From Euonymus europaeus (taxonomy: Eukaryota; Streptophyta; Magnoliopsida; Celastrales; Celastraceae), in NCBI GenBank assembly GCA_963580455.1, contig OY756961.1, positions 11,699,001-11,763,000 of the forward strand: 64,000 nucleotides of DNA, in the 5' to 3' direction. Under the pieces are notes generated by a model. It was not told the origin of the DNA and ran no database searches. It saw only the letters and a program-made list of their open reading frames with translations. The position numbers were made by a program, and so were the translations under genes. Positions 22,537 through 34,621 of the stretch are shown here, one piece after another. The stretch's first letter is position 1, and each line of letters opens with the position of its first letter.

Positions 22537-25500
22537 GTGTACACTTTTTATTGTTCTTCTATGTTAAATTTTACGAAAATGAGCTTCCAGGATTATTTCG
22601 ATGCCAAAACACCAACTTTCTATGACAAATGGACAAAACCGTTAAAAGCTCCTCCATAGAGAGAGTTGAGCAACTTCGGACAATCAAAGTTGCTGGGTGT
22701 ACACTTTTTATTGTTGTTCTATGTTAAATTTTAAGAAAATGAGCTTCCAGGATTATTTCGATGCCAAAACACCAACTTTCTATGACAAATGGACAAAATC
22801 GTTAAAAGCTCCTCCATAGAGAGTGGTGAGCAACTTCGGACAATCAAAGTTGCTCGGTGTACACTTTTTATTGTTCTTCTATGTTAAATGTTATGAAAAT
22901 GAGCTTCCAGGATTATTTCGATGCCAAAACACCAACTTTCTATGACAAATGGACAAAACCGTTAAAAGCTCCTCCATATAGATAGTTGAGCAACTTCGGA
23001 CTATCAAAGTTGATAAGTGCACACTTTTTAATGTTCTTTTATGTCAAATTTTATGAGTATAAGCTTCCAAGATTATTTCGATGGCAAAAGACCAACTTTC
23101 TATGACAAATGGACAAAATCGTTAAAAGCTCCTCCATAGAGATTGTTGATCAACTTCAGACAATCAAAGTTCTCGGTGTACACTTTTTATTGTTCTTCTA
23201 TGTTAAATTTTCAGAAAATGAGCTTCCAGGATTATTTCGATGCCAAAACACGTACTTTCTATGACAAATGGACAAAATCGTTAAAAGCTCCTCCATAGAG
23301 AGTGTTGAGCAACTTCGGACAATCAAAGTTGCTCGGTGTACACCTTTTTATTGTTCTTCTATATTAAATGTTACGAAAATGAGCTTCCAGGATTATTTGG
23401 ATGGCAAAAGCCCAACTTTCTATGACAAATGGACAAAACCGTTAAAAGCTCCTCTATAGAGAGAGTTGAGCAACTTCGGACTATCAAAGTTGCTAGGTGT
23501 ACACTTTTTATTGTTCTTCTATGTTAAATTTTACGAAAATGAGCTTCCAGGATTATTTCGATGCCAAAATACCAACTTTCTATGACAAATGGACAAAATC
23601 GTTAAAAGCTCCTTCATAGAGAGTGTTGAGCAACTTCGGACAATCAAAGTTGCTCGGTGTACACTTTTTATTGTTCTTCTATGTTAAATGTTACGAAAAT
23701 GAGCTTCCAGGATTATTTCGATGCCAAAACAACAACTTTGTATGACAAATGGACAAAACCGTTAAAAGCTCCTCCATAGAGAGAGTTGAGCATTTTCGGA
23801 CTATCAAAGTCGCTCGGTGTACACTTTTTATTGTTCTTCTATGTTAAATTTTACGAAAATGAGCTTCCATGATTATTTCGATGCCAAAACACCAACTTTC
23901 TATGACAAATGTACAAAACCGTTAAAAGCTCCTCCATAGAGAGAGTTGAGCAACTTCAAACAATCAAAGTTGATCGGTGTACACTTTTTATTGTTCTTCT
24001 ATGTTAAATTTTACGAAAATGAGCTTCCAGGATTATTTCGATGCCAAAATACCAACTTTCTATGACAAACGGATAAAACCGTTAAAAGCTCCTCCATAGA
24101 GAGAGTTGAGCAACTTCAGACAATCAAAGTTGCTCGGTGTACACTTTTATTGTTCTTCTATGTTAAATTTTACGAAAATGAGCTTCCAGGACTATTTCGA
24201 TGCCAAAACACCAACTTTCTATGACAAATGGACAAAACCATTAAAAGCTCCTCCACAGAGAGAGTTGAGCAACTTTGGACTATAAAAGTTGCTCAGTGCA
24301 CACTTTTTAATGTTCTTCTATGTCAAATTTTATGAGTATAAGCTTCCAAGATTATTCCATGGCAAAAGACCAACTTTCTATGACAAATGGACAAAATCGT
24401 TAAAAGCTCCTCCATAGAGAGTGTTGAGCAACTTCGGACAATCAAAGTTGCTCGGTGTACACCCTTTTATTGTTCTTCTATGTTAAATGTTACGAAAATG
24501 AGCTTCCAGGATTATTTCGATGCCAAAAGACCAACTTTCTATGACAAATGGACAAAACCGTTAAAAGCTCCTCCATAGAGAGAGTTGAGCAACTTCAGAC
24601 TATCAAAGTTGCTCGGTATACACTTTTTATTGTTCTTCTATGTTAAATTTTACGAAAATGAGCTTCCAGGATTATTTCGATGCCAAAACACCAACTTTCT
24701 ATGACAAATGGACAAAACCGTTAAAAGCTCCTCCATAGAGAGAGTTGAGCAACTTCAAACAATCAAAGTTGCTCGGTGTACACTTTTATTGTTCTTCTAT
24801 GTTAAATTTTACGAAAATGAGCTTCCAGGACTATTTCGATGCCAAAACACCAACTTTCTATGACAAATGGACAAAACCATTAAAAGCTCCTCCACAGAGA
24901 GAGTTGAGCAACTTTGGACTATCAAAGTTGCTCAGTGCACACTTTTTAATGTTCTTCTATGTCAAATTTTATGAGTATAAGCTTCCAAGATTATTCCAAT
25001 GCAAAAGACCAACTTTCTATGATAAATGGACAAAAACGTTAAAAGCTCCTCCATAGAGAGTGTTGAGCAACTTTGGAAAATCAAAGTTGCTCGGTGTACA
25101 CCCTTTTATTGTTCTTCTATGTTAAATGTTACGGAAATGAGCTTCCAGGATTATTTCGATGGAAAAAGACCAACTTTCTATGACAAACGGATAAAACCGT
25201 TAAAAGCTCCTCCATAGAGAGAGTTGAGCAACTTCGGACTATCAAAGTTGCTCGTTGTACACTTTTTATTGTTCTTCTATGTTAAATTTTACGAAAATGA
25301 GCTTCCAGGATTATTTCGATGCCAAAACACCAACTTTCTATGACAAATGGACAAAATCGTTAAAAGCTCCTGCATAGAGAGTGTTGAGAAACTTCGGACA
25401 ATCAAAGTTTCTCGGTGTACACTTTTTATTGTTCTTCTATGTTAAATGTTACGAAAATGAGCTTCCAGGATTATTTCGATGCCAAAACACCAACTTTCTA

Positions 25501-26032
25501 TGACAAATGGACAAAACCGTTAAAAGCTCCTCCATAGAGAGAGTTGAGCAACTTCGGACAATCAAAGTTGCTCGGTGTACACTTTTTAATGTTCTTCTAT
25601 GTTAAATTTTACGAAAATGAGCTTCCAGGATTATTTCGATGCCAAAACACCAACTTTCTATGACAAATGTACAAAACCGTTAAAAGCTCCTCCATAGAGA
25701 GAGTAGAGCAACTTCGGATTATCGAAGTTGATCGGTGTACACTTTTTACTGTTCTTCTATGTTAAATTTTACGAAAATGAGCTTCCAGGATTATTTCGAT
25801 GCCAAAACACCAACTTTCTATGACAAATGTACAAAACAGTTAAAGGCTCCTTCACAGAGAGAGTTGAGCAACTTCCGACAATCAAAGTTGCTCGGTGTAC
25901 ACTTTTTATTGTTCTTCTATGTTAAATGTTATGAAAATGAGCTTCCAGGATTATTTCGATGCCAAAACACCAACTTTCTATGACAAATGGACAAAACCGT
26001 TAAAAGCTCCTCCATAGAGAGAGTTGAGCAAC
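22537..26032. repeat. Higher-order repeat L3, copy 2
   Basis: Second copy of 18,540-22,035 at 3,997 bp. After 26,032 the sequence departs with CTTCCGACAATCAAAGTTGA and GGGGTACAC while copy 1 continues with GTTGCTGGGTG. Private changes include TTGGAAAATC (about 25,074) and GCTCGTTGTAC (about 25,250). Confidence 0.9.
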
Positions 26033-28619
26033 TTCCGACAATCAAAGTTGATCGGGGTACACTTTTTATTGTTCTTCTATGTTAAATTTTACGAAAATGA
26101 GCTTCCAGGATTATTTCGATGCCAAAACACCAACTTTCTATGACAAACGGATAAAACCGTTAAAAGCTCCTCCATAGAGAGTGTTGAGCAACTTCAGACA
26201 ATCAAAGTTGCTCGGTGTACACTTTTTAATGTTCTTCTATGTTAAATGTTACGAAAATGAGCTTCCAGGATTATTTCGATGCCAAAACACCAACTTTCTA
26301 TGACAAATGTACAAAACAGTTAAAAGCTCCTCCATAGAGAGAGTTGAGCAACTTCAGACAATCAAAGTTGCTCGGTGTACACTTTTTAATGTTCTTCTAT
26401 GTTAAATTTTACGAAAATGAGCTTCCAGGATTATTTCGATGCCAAAACACCAACTTTCTATGACAAATGTACAAAACAGTTAAAGGCTCCTCCACAGAGA
26501 GAGTTGAGCAACTTCCGAGAATCAAAGTTGATCGGTGTACACTTTTTATTGTTCTTCTATGTTAAATTTTACGAAAATGAGCTTCCAGGATTATTTCGAT
26601 GCCAAAACACCAACTTTCTATGACAAACGGATAAAACCGTTAAAAGCTCCTCCATAGAGAGAGTTGAGCAACTTCAGACAATCAAAGTTGCTCGGTGTAC
26701 ACTTTTTATTGTTCTTCTATGTTAAATTTTACGAAAATGAGCTTCAAGGACTATTTCGATGCCAAAACACCAACTTTCTATGACAAATGGACAAAACCAT
26801 TAAAAGCTCCTCCACAGAGAGAGTTGAGCAACTTTGGACAATCAAAGTTGCTCAGTGCACACTTTTTAATGTTCTTCTATGTCAAATTTTATGAGTATAA
26901 GCTTCCAAGATTATTCCATGGCAAAAGACCAACTTTCTATGACAAATGGACAAAATCGTTTAAAGCTCCTCCATAGAGAGTGTTGAGCAACTTCGGACAA
27001 TCAAAGTTGCTCGGTGTACACCTTTTTATTGTTCTTCTATGTTAAATGTTACGGAAATGAGCTTCCAGGATTATTTCGATGGCAAAAGACCAACTTTCTA
27101 TGACAAATGGACAAAACCGTTAAAAGCTCCTCCATAGAGAAAGTTGAGCAACTTCGGACTATCAAAGTTGCTCGGTGTACACTTTTTATTGTTCTTCTAT
27201 GTTAAATTTTACGAAAATGAGCTTCCAGGATTATTTTGATGCCAAAACACCAACTTTCTATGACAAATGGACAAAATCGTTAAAAGCTCCTTCATAGAGA
27301 GTGTTGAGAAACTTCGGACAATCAAAGTTTCTCGGTGTACACTTTTTATTGTTCTTCTATGTTAAATGTTACGAAAATGAGCTTCCAGGATTATTTCGAT
27401 GCCAAAACACCAACTTTCTATGACAAATGGACAAAACCGTTAAAAGCTCCTCCATTGAGAGAGTTGAGCAATTTCGGACAATCAAAGTTGCTCGGTGTAC
27501 ACTTTTTATTGTTCTTCTATCTTAAATTTTACGAAAATGAGCTTCTAGGATTATTTCGATGCCAAAACAACAACTTTCTATGACAAATGTATAAAACCGT
27601 TAAAAGCTCTTCCATAGAGAGAGTAGAGCAACTTCGGATTATCGAAGTTGATCGGTGTACACTTTTTACTGTTCTTCTATGTTAAATTTTACGAAAATGA
27701 GCTTCCAGGATTATTTCGATGCCAAAACACCAACTTTCTATGACAAATGTACAAAACAGTTAAAGGCTACTCCACAGAGAGAGTTGAGCAACTTCCGACA
27801 ATCAAAGTTGCTCGGTGTACACTTTTTATTGTTCTTCTATGTTAAATTTTACGAAAATGAGCTTACAGGATTATTTCGATGCCAAAACACTAACTTTCTA
27901 TGACAAACGGAGAAAACAGTTAAAAGCTCCTCCATAGAGAGAGTTGAGCAACTTCAGACAATCAAAGTTGCTCAGTGTACACTTTTTATTGTTCTTCTAT
28001 GTTAAATTTTACGAAAATGAGCTTCCAGGACTATTTCGATGCCAAAATACCAACTTTCTATGACAAATGGTCAAAACCGTTAAAAGCTCCTCCATAGAGA
28101 GAGTTGAGCAACTTCGGACTATCAAAGTTGCTCGGTTTATACTTTTTATTGTTCTTCTATGTTAAATGTTACGAAAATGATCTTCCAGGATTATTTCGAT
28201 GCCAAAACACCAACTTTCTATGACAAATGGACAAAACCGTTAAAAGCTCCTCCATAGAGAGAGTTGAGCAACTTCGGACAATCAAAGTTGCTCGGTGTAT
28301 ACTTTTTATTGTTCTTCTATGTTAAATTTTAAGAAAACGAGCTTCCAGGATTATTTCGATGCCAAAATACCAACTTTCTATGACAAATGGACAAAACCAA
28401 TAAAGGCTCCTCCACAGAGAGAGTTGAGCAACTTCAGACAATCAAAAATGCTCGGTGTACACTTTTTATTGTTCTTCTATGTTAAATTTTACGAAAATGA
28501 GCTTACAGGATTATTTCGATGCCAAAACACCAACTTTCTATGACAAACGGATAAAACCGTTAAAAGCACCTCCATAGAGAGAGTTGAGCAACTTCAGACA
28601 ATCAAAGTTGCTCGGTGTA
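26033..28619. repeat. Transition segment, mixed monomers
   Basis: Monomer types of the left domain (GTTACG, GTTGCTGGGTG) thin out here. Types typical of the right appear, including AAACGGATAAAACC, AATAAAGGCTCCTCCACAG and GAGCTTACAGG. One type B monomer lies at 26,855-26,930, with TCGTTTAAAGC beside it. Three copies of the CTTCGGATTATCGAAG dyad variant family are spaced through 25.7-27.6 kb. I see no long exact higher-order repeat; the segment looks like a boundary between two homogenisation domains. Confidence 0.65.
26855..26930. repeat. Type B monomer variant block (reference copy)
   Basis: A linked set of differences marks this monomer class: GTGCACAC for GTGTACAC, TTTTTAATG for TTTTTATTG, TATGTCAAATT for TATGTTAAATT, and TATGAGTATAAGCTTCC for TACGAAAATGAGCTTCC. 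ATTCCATGGC, one base shorter, replaces ATTTCGATGCC. The block crosses the arbitrary monomer boundary. It creates a HindIII site (26,899-26,904) and an NcoI site (26,916-26,921). Copies of the class occur at roughly 2.4, 6.7, 8.5, 9.3, 11.1, 13.1, 14.4, 16.8, 19.1, 20.3, 21.0, 23.1, 24.3 and 25.0 kb, then much more often rightward. A subtype left of 26 kb keeps the full-length TTTCGATGGC and lacks NcoI. Its regular recurrence sets the register of the higher-order repeats. Confidence 0.85.
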
Positions 28620-29860
28620 CACTTTTTATTGTTCTTCTATGTTAAATTTTACGAAAATGAGCTTCCAGGACTATTTCGATGCCAAAACACCAACTTTCTA
28701 TGACAAATTGGCAAAACCGTTAAAAGCTCCTCCATAGAGAGAGTTGAGCAACTTCGGACTATCAAAGTTGCTCGGTGGACACTTTTTAATGTTCTTCTAT
28801 GTCAAATTTTATGAGTATAAGCTTCCAAGATTATTCTATGGCAAAAGAGCAACTTTCAAATGGACAAAATCGTTAAAAGCTCCCCCATAGAGATTGTTGA
28901 GCGACTTCGGACAATCAAAGTTGCACGGTGGACACTTTTTGTTGTTCTTCTATGTTAAATTTTACGAAAATGAGCTTCCAGGATTATTTCGATGCCAAAA
29001 CACCAACTTTCTATGACAAATGTACAAAACCGTTAAAAGCTCCTCCATAGAGAGATTTGTGCAACTTCGGATTATCGAAGTTGATCGGTGTACACTTTTT
29101 ATTGTTCTTCTATGTTAAATGTTACGAAAATGAGCTTCCAGGATTATTTTGATGCCAAAACACCAACTTTCTATGACAAATGGAGAAAACCGTTAAAAGC
29201 TCCTCCATAAAGAGAGTTGTGCAACTTCGGACAATCAAAGTTGCTCGGTGTACACTTTTTATTGTTCTTCTATGTTAAATTTTACGAAAATGAGCTTCCA
29301 GGATTATTTTGATGCCAAAACACCAACTTTCTATGACAAATGGACAAAATCGTTAAAAGCTCCTCCATAGAGAGTGCTGAACAGCTTCGGACAATCAAAG
29401 TTGCTCGGTATACACTTTTTATTGTTCTTCTAAGTTAAATGTTACGAAAATGAGCTTCCAGGATTATTTCGATGCCAAAACACCAACTTTCTACGACAAA
29501 TGGACAAAAACATTAAAAGCTCCTCCATAGAGAGATTTGAGCAACTTCGGACCATCAAAGTTGCTCGGTGTACACTTTTTATTGTTCTTCTATGTTAAAT
29601 TTTACGAAAATGAGCTTCGAGGATTATTTCGATGCCAAAACACCAACTTTCTATGACAAATGGACAAAACCAATTAAAGCTCCTCCATAGAGAGAGTTGA
29701 GCAACTTCGGACTATCAAAGTTGATCGGTGTACACTTTTTATTGTTCTTCTATGTTAAATTTTACGAAAATGAGCTTCCAGGATTATTTCGATGCCAAAA
29801 CACCAACTTTCTATGACAATTGGACAAAACCGTTAAAAGCTCCTCCATAGAGAGAGTTGA
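28620..29860. repeat. Higher-order repeat T1, copy 1 (offset 2,072 bp)
   Basis: The order is repeated at about 30,692-31,935. Shared rare tags are AACTTTCAAATGG, a six-base loss (28,851 and 30,923); GAGCGACTTCGG with GTTGCACGGTGGACAC; GAGATTTGTGCAAC with CGGATTATCGAAG (29,053 and 31,125); GTGCTGAACAGCTTCGG (29,374 and 31,446); and AAAACATTAAAAG. The offset, 13 monomers minus eight bases, reflects the six-base loss plus the short type B monomers. Confidence 0.82.
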
Positions 29861-30560
29861 GCAACTTCGGACAATCAAAGTTGCTCGGTGTATACTTTTT
29901 ATTGTTCTTCTACGTTAAATTTTACGAAAACGAGCTTCCAGGATTATTTCGAAGCCAAAACACCAACTTTCTATGACAAATGGACAAAACCAATAAAGGC
30001 TCCTCCACAGAGAGAGTTGAGCAACTTCAGACATTCAAAAATGCTCGGTGTACACTTTTTATTGTTCTTCTATGTTAAATTTTACGAAAATGAGCTTACA
30101 GGATTATTTCGATGCCAAAACACCAACTTTCTATGACAAACGGATAAAACCGTTAAAAGCTCCTCCATAGAGAGAGTTGAGCAACTTCAGATAATCAAAG
30201 TTGCTCGGTGTACACTTTTTATTGTTCTTCTATGTTAAATTTTACGAAAATGAGCTTCCAGGACTATTTCGATGCCAAAACACCAACTTTCTATGACAAA
30301 TTGGCAAAACTGTTAAAAGCTCCTCCATAGAGAGAGTTGAGCAACTTCGGACTATCAAAGTTGCTCGGTGCACACTTTTTAATGTTCTTCTATGTCAAAT
30401 TTTATGAGTATAAGCTTCCAAGATTATTCTATGGCAAAAGACCAACTTTCTATGACAAATGGACAAAATCGTTAAAAGCTCCTCCATAGAGATTGTTGAG
30501 CGACTTCGGACAATCAAAGTTGCACGGTGGACACTTTTTATTGTTCTTCTATGTTAACTT
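29790..30560. repeat. Partial 10-monomer duplicate of 28.2-28.97 kb
   Basis: Offset 1,593 bp to 28,197-28,967. Shared features are GTATACTTTTTATTG, AAAACGAGCTTCC, CCAATAAAGGCTCCTCCACAG, AAAAATGCTCGG and AAATTGGCAAAAC. This copy keeps the full TTTCTATGACAAATGG in its type B monomer (about 30,446), whereas 28,851 has lost six bases. The loss therefore arose on the other lineage. Confidence 0.75.
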
Positions 30561-30691
30561 TTACGAAAATGAGCTTCCAGGATTATTTCGATGCCAAAAC
30601 ACCAACTTTCTATGACAAATAGAGAAAACCGTTAAAAGCTCCTCCATAAAGAGAGTTGTGCAACTTCGGACAATCAAAGTAGCTCGGTGTA

Positions 30692-31935
30692 CACTTTTTA
30701 TTGTTCTTCTATGTTAAATTTTACGAAAATGAGCTTCCAGGACTATTTCGATGCCAAAACACCAACTTTCTATTACAAATTGGCAAAACCGTTAAAAGCT
30801 CCTCCATAGAGAGAGTTGAGCAACTTCGGACTATCAAAGTTGCTCGGTGCACACTTTTTAATGTTCTTCTATGTCAAATTTTATGAGTATAAGCTTCCAA
30901 GATTATTCTATGGCAAAAGACCAACTTTCAAATGGACAAAATCGTTAAAAGCTCCTCCATAGAGATTGTTGAGCGACTTCGGACAATCAAAGTTGCACGG
31001 TGGACACTTTTTATTGTTCTTCTATGTTAAATTTTACGAAAATGAGCTTCCAGGATTATTTCGATGCCAAAACACCAACTTTCTATGACAAATGTACAAA
31101 ACCGTTAAAAGCTCCTCCATAGAGAGATTTGTGCAACTTCGGATTATCGAAGTTGATCGGTGTACACTTTTTATTGTTCTTCTATGTTAAATGTTACGAA
31201 AATGAGCTTCCAGGATTATTTTGATGCCAAAACACCAACTTTCTATGACAAATAGAGAAAACCGTTAAAAGCTCCTCCATAAAGAGAGTTGTGCAACTTC
31301 GGACAATCAAAGTTGCTCGGTGTACACTTTTTATTGTTCTTCTATGTTAAATTTTACGAAAATGAGCTTCCAGGATTATTTTGATGCCAAAACACCAACT
31401 TTCTATGACAAATGGACAAAATCGTTAAAAGCTCCTCCATAGAGAGTGCTGAACAGCTTCGGACAATCAAAGTTGCTCGGTATACACTTTTTATTGTTCT
31501 TCTAAGTTAAATGTTACGAAAATGAGCTTCCAGGATTATTTCGATGCCAAAACACCAACTTTCTACGACAAATGGACAAAAACATTAAAAGCTCCTCCAT
31601 AGAGAGATTTGAGCAACTTCGGACTATCAAAGTTGCTCGGTGTACACTTTTTATTGTTGTTCTATGTTAAATTTTACGAAAATAAGCTTCGAGGATTATT
31701 TCGATGCCAAAACACCAACTTTCTATGACAAATGGACAAAACCAATAAAAGCTCCTCCATAGAGAGAGTTGAGCAACTTCGGACTATCAAAGTTGATCGG
31801 TGTACACTTTTTATTGTTCTTCTATGTTAAATTTTACGAAAATGAGCTTCCAGGATTATTTCGATGCCAAAACACCAACTTTCTATGACAATTGGACAAA
31901 ACCGTTAAAAGCTCCTCCATAGAGAGAGTTGAGCA
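30692..31935. repeat. Higher-order repeat T1, copy 2
   Basis: Second copy of 28,620-29,860 at 2,072 bp, with the same six-base loss (30,923) and GTGCTGAACAGC tag. Differences include TATTACAAATTGGC (about 30,771), TTGTTGTTC and AAAATAAGCTTCGAGG (about 31,655-31,690). Confidence 0.82.
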
Positions 31936-32600
31936 ACTTCAGACAATCAAAGTTGCTCGGTGTACACTTTTTATTGTTCTTCTATGTTAAATTTTACGAA
32001 AATGAGCTTCGAGGATTATTTCGATGCCAAAACACCAACTTTCTATGACAAATGGACAAAACCAATAAAAGCTCCTCCACAGAGAGAGTTGAGCAACTTC
32101 GGACTATCAAAGTTGATCGGTGTACACTTTTTATTGTTCTTCTATGTTAAATTTTACGAAAATGAGCTTCCAGGATTATTTCGATGCCAAAACACCAACT
32201 TTCTATGACAATTGGACAAAACCATTAAAAGCTCCTCCATAGAGAGAGTTGAGCAACTTCAGACAATCAAAGTTGCTCGGTGTACACTTTTTATTGTTCT
32301 TCTATGTTAAATTTTACGAAAATGAGCTTCGAGGATTATTTCGATGCCAAAACACCAACTTTCTATGACAAATGGACAAAACCAATAAAAGCTCCTCCAT
32401 AGAGAGAGTTGAGCAACTTCAGACTATCAAAGTTGATCGGTGTACACTTTTTATTGTTCTTCTATGTTAAATTTTACGAAAATGAGCTTCCAGGATTATT
32501 TCGATGCCAAAACACCAACTTTCTATGACAATTGGACAAAACCGTTAAAAGCTCCTCCATAGAGAGAGTTGAGCAACTTCGGACTATCAAAGTTGATCGG
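31640..32600. repeat. Three-copy 320-bp dimer run
   Basis: A two-monomer unit alternates CTTCGAGGATT with CCAATAAAAG, then GTTGATCGG with TATGACAATTGGAC. The CGAGGATT tag falls at 31,690, 32,010 and 32,330, exactly 320 bp apart. The third unit continues into the 15-monomer repeat that follows, where it recurs once more at about 34,727. This is a local short-period amplification nested in longer units. Confidence 0.8.
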
Positions 32601-34621
32601 TGTACACTTTTTATTGTTCTTCTATGTTAAATTTACGAAAATGAGCTTACAGGATTATTTCGATGCCAAAACACCAACTTTCTATGACAAACGGATAAAC
32701 CCGTTAAAAGCTCCTCCATAGAGAGAGTTGAGCAACTTCAGACAATCAAAGTTGCTCGGTTTACACTTTTTATTGTTCTTCTATGTTAAATTTTACGAAA
32801 ATGAGCTTTCAGGACTATTTCGATGCCAAAACACCCACTTTCTATGACAAATAAACAAAACCATTAAAAGCTCCTCCATAGAGAGAGTTGAGCAACTTCG
32901 GACTATCAAAGTTGATCGGTGTACACTTTTTATTGTTCTTCTATGTTAAATTTTAAGAAAATGAGCTTCCAGGATTATTTCGATGCCAAAACACCAACTT
33001 TCAATGACAAATGGACAAAACCGTTAAAAGCTCCTCCATAGAGAGTGTTGAGCAACTTCAGACAATCAAAGTTTCTCGGTGTATACTTTTTATTGTTCTT
33101 CTATGTTAAATTTTACGAAAATGAGCTTCCAGGATTATTTCGATGCCAAAACACCAACTTTCTATGACAAACGGACAAAACCGTTAAAAGCTCCTCCATA
33201 GAGAGAGTTGAGCAACTTCAGACAATCAAAGTTGCTCGGTACACACTTTTTAATGTTCTTCTATGTCAAATTTTATGAGTATAAGCTTCCAAGATTATTT
33301 CGATGGCAAAAGATCAACTTTCTATGACAAATGGACAAAATCGTTAAAAACTCCTCTATAGAGAGTGTTGAGCAACTTCAGACAATCAAAGTTGCGTGGT
33401 GTATACTTTTTATTGTTCTTCTATGTTAAATTTTACGAAAACGAGCTTCCAGGATTATTTCGATGCCTAAACCCCAACTTTCTATGACAAATGGACAAAA
33501 CCAATAAAGGCTCCTCCACAGAGAGAGTTGAGCAACTTCGGACAATCAAAGTTGCTCGGTGTACACTTTTTATTGTTCTTCTATGTTAAATTTTACGAAA
33601 ATGAGCTTACAGGATTATTTCGATGGCAAAACACCAACATTCTATGACAAACGGATAAAACCGTTAAAAGCTCCTCCATAGAGAGAGTTGAGCAACTTCA
33701 GACAATCAAAGTTGCTCGTGTACACTTTTTATTGTTCTTCTATGTTAAATTTTACGAAAATGAGCTTCCAGGACTATTTCGATGCCAAAACACCAACTTT
33801 CTATGACAAATGGACAAAACCGTTAAAAGCTCCTCCATAGAGAGAGTTGAGCAACTTCGGACTATCAAAGTTGCTCGGTGCACACTTTTTAATGTTCTTC
33901 TATGTCAAATTTTATGAGTATAAATTTCCAAGATTATTCCATGGCAAAAGACCAACTTTCTATGACAAATGGACAAAATCGTTAAAAGCTCCTCCATAGA
34001 GATTGTTGAGCGACTTCGGACAATCAAAGTTGCACGGTGTACACTTTTTATTGTTCTTCTATGTTAAATTTTACGAAAATGAGCTTCCAGGATTATTTCG
34101 ATGCCAAAACACCAACTTTCTATGACAAACGGATAAACCCGTTAAAAGCTCCTCCATAGACAGAGTTGAGCAACTTCAGACAATCAAAGTTGCTCGGTTT
34201 ACACTTTTTATTGTTCTTCTATGTTAAATTTTACGAAAATGAGCTTCCAGGATTATTTCGATGCCAAAACACCAACTTTCTATGACAAATGTACAAAACC
34301 GTTAAAAGCACCTCCATAGAGAGAGTTGTGCAACTTCGGATTATCGAAGTTGATCGGTGTACACTTTTTATTGTTCTTCTATGTTAAATGTTACGAAAAT
34401 GAGCTTCCAGGATTATTTCAATGCCAAAACACCCACTTTCTATGACAAATAAACAAAACCATTAAAAGCTCCTCCATAGAGAGAGTTGAGCAACTTCGGA
34501 CTATCAAAGTTGATCGGTGTACACTTTTTATTGTTCTTCTATGTCAAATTTTACGAAAATGAGCTTCCAGGATTATTTCGATGCCAAAACACCAACTTTC
34601 TATGACAAACGGACAAAACCG
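32225..34621. repeat. Higher-order repeat M1, tandem copy 1 (15 monomers, 2,397 bp)
   Basis: It is directly followed by a second copy at 2,397 bp (15 monomers minus three bases). Shared markers are the one-base loss in GTTAAATTTACG (32,631 and 35,028), AAACGGATAAACCCG, CACCCACTTTCTATGACAAA, CGATGCCTAAACCCC, GCTCGTGTACAC with a lost base, and TATAAATTTCC. The last is a type B monomer that has lost its HindIII site (about 33,918 and 36,315). Two type B monomers sit about 640 bp apart in each copy. Confidence 0.88.
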
